Virus record (IMG/VR): IMGVR_UViG_3300025889_001100 | Coordinates: 1 to 21,548 of that record | DNA length: 21,548 bases | Reading direction: 5' to 3' (one strand) | Source of the DNA: a virus | Part shown: piece after piece, positions 1-5,500 of the stretch | How positions within the stretch are numbered: the first letter of the stretch is position 1 | How the letters are laid out: each line of letters starts with the position of its first letter | Notes under the pieces: generated by a model | Told to the model about the DNA's origin: nothing | Seen by the model: the letters and a program-made list of their open reading frames with translations, nothing else | The model's database searches: none | Made by a program: the position numbers and the translations under genes

Positions 1-40
1 ACAATGCAGAGCATATCTGTAGTATCAGAACAAATTTCAT
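1..40 (-). CDS. 5' end of a small gene cut by the window edge
   Basis: An ATG at 40 overlaps the preceding stop in TAATG and opens a frame of 13 codons to the edge: MKFVLILQICSAL. A Lys followed by a hydrophobic stretch with Cys looks like the start of a signal or membrane peptide. I recall short marine-phage proteins beginning MKF/Y-x-L-x-x-x-x-CS, but the visible part is too short to prove it. The coupling geometry matches five other junctions in this operon, which supports a real gene. Confidence 0.5.
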   Translation of the reverse strand, partial: MKFVLILQICSAL

Positions 41-1098
41 TATCTTGCAGTAGCTGGTATTGAAGAACTTACATTAGCTACAAGAGGTTCTGCTGCAAAT
101 GCCATGAAGATATATGTATCTCCAGAACCATTATTACCACCATCAGTACTTCTAAATTTAAAACCATTAGACAACATATCCATGCTATCTGAACCAGAAC
201 TTTCAGCTACATTTTGATTAGGAAATAATCTTAAATTATTTACATTTGTTGGGTCTCTACCTGTATCATTAATAGTCCAATTAGAAGTACCATTAGTATG
301 TTTAATCATAACAAAAGCAGGTTTAAATCCAGTATAAACAAATGTTCCATTAGCATTTCCATTACCAGTATAAGAACCAAACTTGCTGAAGCCTTTTATA
401 CTTGTAAAGGCATATATAATATTTGCATTTGAGCCATTTAATCCACCACCACTTCCTAAAGTAAATACAGATGATGTTGGTGCAGTTCTACTAGAACCTC
501 CAAATAAAGCACTATCATCAGCTTGTGCATCTGTAGTAAAACTTAATTTATAACCTGCATTTGTTAAATCTTTATGCCAAATACCCCAACCCGAGCCATC
601 TGATAAATCTTTCCCTATAAGCATATCAGGAACAGCACCCAAACCATGACCAACAGTAGCACCATCTGTTGCATTACCTGTATAAGAAACAATACTAAAT
701 CCACTTGTTGTATTAGCACTAACAGTTGAGGTTATGCTTCCATCAGTATTACTAGCTGTGCCATTAGCACCTAACCAGTTCCAACTAGCCATTGTATATG
801 TATTTGGATTAACTTCTCCAACAGTTGCATCATCTCCTAAAGTAAATCCATCTGAATCAAAACTTTTTAAAGTATCTGCAACAGTAGCTTCAGCATTAGT
901 TAAATTAGATTTAATTGTTTTTGTAGCACCTCTTACAGCATCAAATAAATTGTGATTTGCGGCTTGATTTCTTCTTTTTATCCAAACTAAATCTGGTTGA
1001 AAATTTACACCTGTAATAGCATGATTATCTGTTGAGTTACCTGTATAAAGTTTAGTATTAAAATAGTCGCTAGGTTTTGAGATTGTTGAGTATGCCAT
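40..1098 (-). CDS. DUF7483-type tail protein, copy 2
   Basis: A 352-residue paralogue of the protein at 3111-4136. It begins MAYSTISKPSDYFNTKLYTG and again has three units (28-109, 150-231, 257-336): NFQPDLVWIKRR (32-43), FDAVRGATKTI (52-62) and SFDSDGFTLG (79-88); GHGLGAVPDMLIGK (150-163) with VFTLGSG; and YTGFKPAFVMIKHTN (255-269) with FKFRSTDG. It closes with IPATAR, where copy 1 has VPCTAR. The gene begins 8 bases after the LamG-SPRY stop, and its own stop overlaps the next ATG as TAATG. Its biochemical role is unknown; tail location is inferred from gene context. Confidence 0.82.
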   Translation of the reverse strand: MAYSTISKPSDYFNTKLYTGNSTDNHAITGVNFQPDLVWIKRRNQAANHNLFDAVRGATKTIKSNLTNAEATVADTLKSFDSDGFTLGDDATVGEVNPNTYTMASWNWLGANGTASNTDGSITSTVSANTTSGFSIVSYTGNATDGATVGHGLGAVPDMLIGKDLSDGSGWGIWHKDLTNAGYKLSFTTDAQADDSALFGGSSRTAPTSSVFTLGSGGGLNGSNANIIYAFTSIKGFSKFGSYTGNGNANGTFVYTGFKPAFVMIKHTNGTSNWTINDTGRDPTNVNNLRLFPNQNVAESSGSDSMDMLSNGFKFRSTDGGNNGSGDTYIFMAFAAEPLVANVSSSIPATAR

Positions 1099-1106
1099 AT
1101 TATTTG

Positions 1107-2393
1107 TTATCCATAAGTGTTAATATTTTTTGTATTTAATGCGTAATATCCTGATGGTACATCATATTCAAATAAAGATCCATTACCATTTGAACCTGCA
1201 GAACTAATAGGTGTAGTACCAAAAAATCCATTGCCGAAGTTCCAAAGATGACCAGCATCTGAATGACCAGCATCTCCAAAATAATAAAATTTATCAGCAG
1301 TTAATGAAACTGAATTTCCTGTTGAAGCACCATTGATATAAAATTGAACTGTGTTGTTATCTAAATCCATAGCTATTCCAACTATTGTACCATTAGAGAA
1401 AGAAGTTAATCCAGTTTGTTGATTTGAATTTGCTTTTTTTATTTCTCCATTTTGAAGATAACCAATACTATCTGTTTGTTCACCTATAAAATCTTGGCTA
1501 TTTTGTCTTAAATTTGCTGTATCAACACTTATAACTCCAACAGAACTTGCTGCACCAACTGCATCAATTTCACATTCTGCATACCATTTTCCAGAAGATG
1601 CAGCTAATGTTGAATAAACTGCAAAAGTAGATGTTTGATTATAAAATGTTTTAGTATTTCCATTACCATAAACAACAGTAGGATCTTTTTGAGAAAGAGG
1701 ATTCATAGTAGCATAAACATTTGATGGTGTATCAAGTGCTTGTTTTAAATTTCCATTAACTGTAAATGTATTTGAGTTACCAGAACTATCTGTACCTAAT
1801 GCACCAGAGTTTTCCATTTTTAAATGAAAACCATTAGTACCCCAAGTAAGACCAGATGGTGATTTAAATTTCCAAATACCTGATGTAGAATCTGTTTCAC
1901 CGAATACAGTTGGAGCTAATGCTTGACCATCAACTAAAGCTACATGACTTATATAACCCTCAAAATATCCATCATTTCCACTCCAACCTATTTGATTTGA
2001 CCATGTATTATTCCAATTTGTAGAAGCATTTTGAGAATAAACTGTGTTTGATGCAAAAGATGTTTCTTGTACTCCATTAACATAAATTTTTGCTCTATCA
2101 TCAGATGATGCTTGGGTTGTATCTATATTACAAACTATATGATACCAGGCAGAAGTATCTCTAAATTTTCTATTAGTTGTCTTACCTAAAACTGTAGTAG
2201 AACTTGCATAATCTACAAAAGCTAATGTATCATCATCTAAAAATCTAATTGTAGTATTGTTACTTCCACTAGACCATTTAGCTATTACTTCTTGTCTTGC
2301 ACCTATTTTACTTCTTTTAACCCAAAAAGATGCAGTAAATTTAGTTGTACTTCCATTTCCACTAAATGTTTTATTTAAGTAACTGTTTGCCAT
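1107..2393 (-). CDS. LamG-like and SPRY-like domain protein, copy 2
   Basis: A 428-residue paralogue of the protein at 4136-5500 with the same two folds. LamG-like part, about 15-180: FTASFWVKRSKIG (19-31), NRKFRDTSAWYHI (74-86), DRAKIYVNGVQETSF (99-113). SPRY-like part, about 267-390: SSGKWYAECEI (266-276), GTIVGIAMDLDNNTVQFYIN (335-354), then LWNFGNGFFG. The end has FEYDVPSGYYALNTK. The regions that differ most from copy 1 lie in loops of both domains, which fits altered binding specificity. A TAGGAT site lies 9 bases before the ATG, and the gap to the preceding gene is 9 bases. No signal peptide or catalytic motif is seen. Confidence 0.82.
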   Translation of the reverse strand: MANSYLNKTFSGNGSTTKFTASFWVKRSKIGARQEVIAKWSSGSNNTTIRFLDDDTLAFVDYASSTTVLGKTTNRKFRDTSAWYHIVCNIDTTQASSDDRAKIYVNGVQETSFASNTVYSQNASTNWNNTWSNQIGWSGNDGYFEGYISHVALVDGQALAPTVFGETDSTSGIWKFKSPSGLTWGTNGFHLKMENSGALGTDSSGNSNTFTVNGNLKQALDTPSNVYATMNPLSQKDPTVVYGNGNTKTFYNQTSTFAVYSTLAASSGKWYAECEIDAVGAASSVGVISVDTANLRQNSQDFIGEQTDSIGYLQNGEIKKANSNQQTGLTSFSNGTIVGIAMDLDNNTVQFYINGASTGNSVSLTADKFYYFGDAGHSDAGHLWNFGNGFFGTTPISSAGSNGNGSLFEYDVPSGYYALNTKNINTYG

Positions 2394-2402
2394 AATATTA
2401 TC

Positions 2403-3107
2403 CTAGTTAAACTGTCCAGAGTTGTTAGCTCCTACTGTTATTGTTATACTAAATGCTCTATCAGCAGTTTGGTTTTCACCATCTGTTGCTCGTAGAGTAA
2501 AATTGTAAACTGTCTCTGCTGTTTCTGTTCCTGTATGTGTTCCAGTAATAGCACCAGTAGAAGTATTTAAACTTAACCCTGCAGGTAAACTACCAGATTG
2601 AACACTGAAAGCAACTGTACTATCAGATGTAGCATCAACATCAAAGTTTGCAGTTCCACCTTTTGCTAGACTTCCTAATGAACCAGAAGATGTCGACCAA
2701 GTAGGAGCATCAGATACAGTAAGTAAAGCAGTTGAAGATCTTACAGCTAATCCATTTGGATTTTCAATTCTAATAAAATAAGTTCCATCAGTTGCAAGTG
2801 TTGCGTTGATTGTTAATTGTGTAGCACTGTCTCTTGTTATTGTGTTTGGATAAAAGATTGCGCCAGTAGTAGATATAATTTCTACATTAGGAGTTATTAC
2901 AAATTCTGTTCCTGTAATTACAATGTTGGTTGCTGTGTTAGAAATTGTAGTTGGTGAAATAGATGTTATTGTAGGTTTAGTCTCGGCAACACCTGTAAGG
3001 TTAGCACCACTAACAGCAGGTAAAGCACCTGTACCATCTAGTTGTACAAACTCATTAGCTGTGTTTGCGTCTTTAAATATATCTGCTATTTCTTTTGCTC
3101 TTGTCAT
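2403..3107 (-). CDS. Short fibre-like protein with IPT/TIG and Ig-like domains
   Basis: A 234-residue protein made of a short N-terminal segment (1-43, AKEIADIFKDANTANEFVQL, LPAVSGANLTGV), an IPT/TIG domain (44-131, with FIRIENPNGL) and an Ig-like domain of the He_PIG type (134-226, with LPAGLSLNTSTGAITGT). It ends GQFN, like the big fibre. The N-terminal segment resembles a shaft-to-tip connector often found in marine phage fibres, so the protein may attach to another tail part through it. It matches the last two domains of the fibre at 5500-8130 and heads cassette copy 2. The ATG lies 3 bases after the stop of the previous gene. Role inferred: adhesin. Confidence 0.8.
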   Translation of the reverse strand: MTRAKEIADIFKDANTANEFVQLDGTGALPAVSGANLTGVAETKPTITSISPTTISNTATNIVITGTEFVITPNVEIISTTGAIFYPNTITRDSATQLTINATLATDGTYFIRIENPNGLAVRSSTALLTVSDAPTWSTSSGSLGSLAKGGTANFDVDATSDSTVAFSVQSGSLPAGLSLNTSTGAITGTHTGTETAETVYNFTLRATDGENQTADRAFSITITVGANNSGQFN

Positions 3108-3110
3108 ATT

Positions 3111-4136
3111 TTACCTTGCTGTACATGGTACATTGTTTGAACCTACTAATGATTGACCAAATGCCATGTAAATAATACTTCCTTGATTTGATGTAGTATC
3201 ATTAACTCTCATTTTAAATCCATTACTTAAAAAATCCATTAATGTTACAGTTCCCTCTGCTGCACTTAAATCTGGGTGTACATATTTATCAACTGCATTA
3301 AATGTATTTCTTTTGTTATCTACTAATACCCAACTATATGAGCCACTATCATATCTTTTGTAAATTACAAAAGCAGGTTTAAAGCCAGTGTAAATAAAGC
3401 TACCATCAGCATTTCCATTTCCAATAAAAGAACCAATTTTGCTATAACCTTGTTTCTCTGCGAAGCAGTAAGCTATATATGTTGCACCACTTGCATTTAC
3501 AGAACTATGAGTACCAAGTGTAAATACTGAAGAAGTTGGAGATGTATCATTCCATCTGTTTGATTGGTCGCTTGAAGCAGAAGCATCATTTAAAATTAAT
3601 CTATGAGTATTACCTAAAGATTGATGATAAACTTGCCAATCATTAACATCTCCTAAAATTCTTATTAGCATCATTTTTGGAGCAACACCTAGACCATGAC
3701 CGACTGTAGCTACACTTCCTGTACCAGTATATTTAACAATACTAAATCCTGCTGTTGTATTTGCTGATGTATAAGTTGAGTTTATAGTGCCATCTGTATT
3801 TGATGAACCTTGACCATTTGCTTTCCAGTTCCATGATACAAAATTGTTTCCACTTCCATTTGATTGAGTATTAGTATTTACTGTAAAACCATCTGAATCA
3901 AATGAAGATAAACCATTTGTATTTGTACCTTCTTCATTATTTAAATTTGAATAAATTGTTTTAGTTGCACCTCTAACAGCATCATATATTCTATGATTAC
4001 CTGTATCGGTTCTTGATTTAATCCAAGTCCAATCAGGTTGAAATCCTACTCCTGTAACATTATTTGTACTTCCTGTACCTGCATAAAGTTTAGTATTAAA
4101 ATAATCTGTAGATTTATTAATTGTAGAATAAGCCAT
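3111..4136 (-). CDS. DUF7483-type tail protein, copy 1
   Basis: A 341-residue protein of a type common beside marine phage tail genes, which I recall as DUF7483. It starts MAYSTINKSTDYFNTKLYAG and carries three related units of about 80 residues (27-107, 146-227, 248-327). Each has 'P-x-h-h-x-h-K/R', a short W-containing strand, an Asp/His-rich middle and an 'F-x-x-x-x-F ... A-F/W' close. GFQPDWTWIKSR (31-42), HDAVRG-like YDAVRG (51-56) and FDSDGF (79-84) are strongest in the first unit. The ATG overlaps the LamG-SPRY stop as TAATG. Function is unknown; a surface-exposed tail part is inferred from context. The paralogue at 40-1098 has the same layout. Confidence 0.82.
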   Translation of the reverse strand: MAYSTINKSTDYFNTKLYAGTGSTNNVTGVGFQPDWTWIKSRTDTGNHRIYDAVRGATKTIYSNLNNEEGTNTNGLSSFDSDGFTVNTNTQSNGSGNNFVSWNWKANGQGSSNTDGTINSTYTSANTTAGFSIVKYTGTGSVATVGHGLGVAPKMMLIRILGDVNDWQVYHQSLGNTHRLILNDASASSDQSNRWNDTSPTSSVFTLGTHSSVNASGATYIAYCFAEKQGYSKIGSFIGNGNADGSFIYTGFKPAFVIYKRYDSGSYSWVLVDNKRNTFNAVDKYVHPDLSAAEGTVTLMDFLSNGFKMRVNDTTSNQGSIIYMAFGQSLVGSNNVPCTAR

Positions 4137-5500
4137 TATAAATTTAATCCTTTTGTTGATAAAGCAGTATAGCCTGTTGGTACATCATATTCAAATATTC
4201 CATTACCACTTGCGTTAGTTCCTGCACTACTAATCTGGGTAGAACCGAAGTAGCCATTGCCGAAGTTTACTTCATAAGTAGCTGTTGCTGATGAATTTCT
4301 ATCACCTAAAGCAAGATGCCAAAAATCAGAATTTGCAGATAAAGTTGCTGCACCTGTACCAGTAGAGCCAGATGTAGGATCTCCACTATTACCCCAAGTT
4401 CCATTTTTACCGAAATATGCTTTTTGGTTATCTAAATCCATAGCAATCATAATTATGTCTCCTGTACCATAAGTTCCAAAGCTACCTTGACTACCACCAC
4501 TATCTTTATAAACATTACCATCATATTCATAACAAAGATTTGGAAATGAAGCACCTACTTGATTTGAATGTTGATTTGTTCTAGCAGATTCTCTAGCATT
4601 TGATGATGAGCTTAAAGATATATTACCCATATTAGAACTACTTTCTGCTGTAAATTTAATTTCAAAATAATATTTACCACTTGATGCACCTAAATTACTT
4701 GAACCACCAAAATTTCCACCAGTTGATGTAACAACTTTTGTATTACCATTACTAAATGTTGGTGCATTACTTGTTGGAACATTTAAAGGATTCATTGTTG
4801 CAAAAACATTGCTTGGATTATCTTCTGTTTTTGTAAGTGTACCACCACCAACTGTAAAATTATTTGAATTAGGAGATTGGTCTGTGACTGTGTTTCCATC
4901 TTTTAAAATTAAAAATCCATTAGTTCCATAAGATGATATTGTTGGAGAAGTATTTATTTTCCATTCTCCAGTTGTGCTATCTGTTGAACCAAATTGAGCA
5001 ATATCTATGACTGAACCATCAACATAGTAGAAGTGTGACATTGCACCATCAAATTGACTTGAAGTATCTCCACCATATTTGCCAATATAATTTGTATAAC
5101 CATTAGCATAACCTAAATCTGCATTTTGTGATGGATAAGTATCATTTGAAAATGATGTTTCTTGTACACCATTTACATAAAGTTTTATTCTATCTGATGC
5201 TGTGCTTTGTGTAGTATCAACTGCATAATAGATATGATACCACGCGTTGGGGTCTCTGAATTTTCTATTAGTTAAAAGAAAACCAGTTGCAGAACCACCT
5301 ACTACATTATAAAGACCTAATGTATCTGCTCCACTTGCTTGAAAATATATTACAAGTCTATTATCTGTACTGTAATACCCATTCCAAATGTGCTGTGCAT
5401 TACTTGAACCAACTTTAGATTTTTTTACCCAAACAGAAATAGTAAATTTTTTTCTGCTTGTAGGTGTTCCCATTGTTCTTTGTAAATATGTACTAGCCAT
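4136..5500 (-). CDS. LamG-like and SPRY-like domain protein, copy 1
   Basis: A 454-residue, Ser/Thr/Asn-rich protein with two binding folds. Residues 15-185 look like a laminin-G/concanavalin-A-like lectin domain: FTISVWVKKSK (19-29), NRKFRDPNAWYHI (78-90), and DRIKLYVNGVQETSF (103-117), the usual 'W-h-h-x-D ... h-Y-V-N-G' hairpin. Residues 273-416 look SPRY-like: SSGKYYFEIKF (273-283), GDIIMIAMDLDNQKAYFGKN (347-366). The end FEYDVPTGYTALSTK is shared with its paralogue at 1107-2393. With the preceding fibre gene it shares a TAATG overlap. It is probably a tail-associated adhesin or fibre accessory; no catalytic residues are evident. The sugar or protein bound is unknown. Confidence 0.82.
   Translation of the reverse strand: MASTYLQRTMGTPTSRKKFTISVWVKKSKVGSSNAQHIWNGYYSTDNRLVIYFQASGADTLGLYNVVGGSATGFLLTNRKFRDPNAWYHIYYAVDTTQSTASDRIKLYVNGVQETSFSNDTYPSQNADLGYANGYTNYIGKYGGDTSSQFDGAMSHFYYVDGSVIDIAQFGSTDSTTGEWKINTSPTISSYGTNGFLILKDGNTVTDQSPNSNNFTVGGGTLTKTEDNPSNVFATMNPLNVPTSNAPTFSNGNTKVVTSTGGNFGGSSNLGASSGKYYFEIKFTAESSSNMGNISLSSSSNARESARTNQHSNQVGASFPNLCYEYDGNVYKDSGGSQGSFGTYGTGDIIMIAMDLDNQKAYFGKNGTWGNSGDPTSGSTGTGAATLSANSDFWHLALGDRNSSATATYEVNFGNGYFGSTQISSAGTNASGNGIFEYDVPTGYTALSTKGLNL

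Larger units (their letters stand above)
40..2978 (-). repeat. Adhesin cassette, copy 2 (IPT/TIG-Ig, LamG-SPRY, DUF7483)
   Basis: Second copy of the three-part unit, made of three separate genes. Here the IPT/TIG-Ig part is not fused to a long fibre but stands alone behind a 43-residue N-terminal segment. All three encoded parts align along their length with copy 1, with scattered short indels. Matching landmarks are the GQFN end, NRKFRD with YVNGVQETSF, and MAYSTI with DYFNTKLY. Confidence 0.85.

Noticed and set aside
734-955. Short plus-strand open frames at 734-955, 2923-3156, 6484-6675, 14165-14407, 17409-17759, 17994-18212, 19154-19366 and 19846-20109
   Set aside because: All are antisense to well-supported genes with strong landmarks, and none shows a ribosome binding site or recognisable product.
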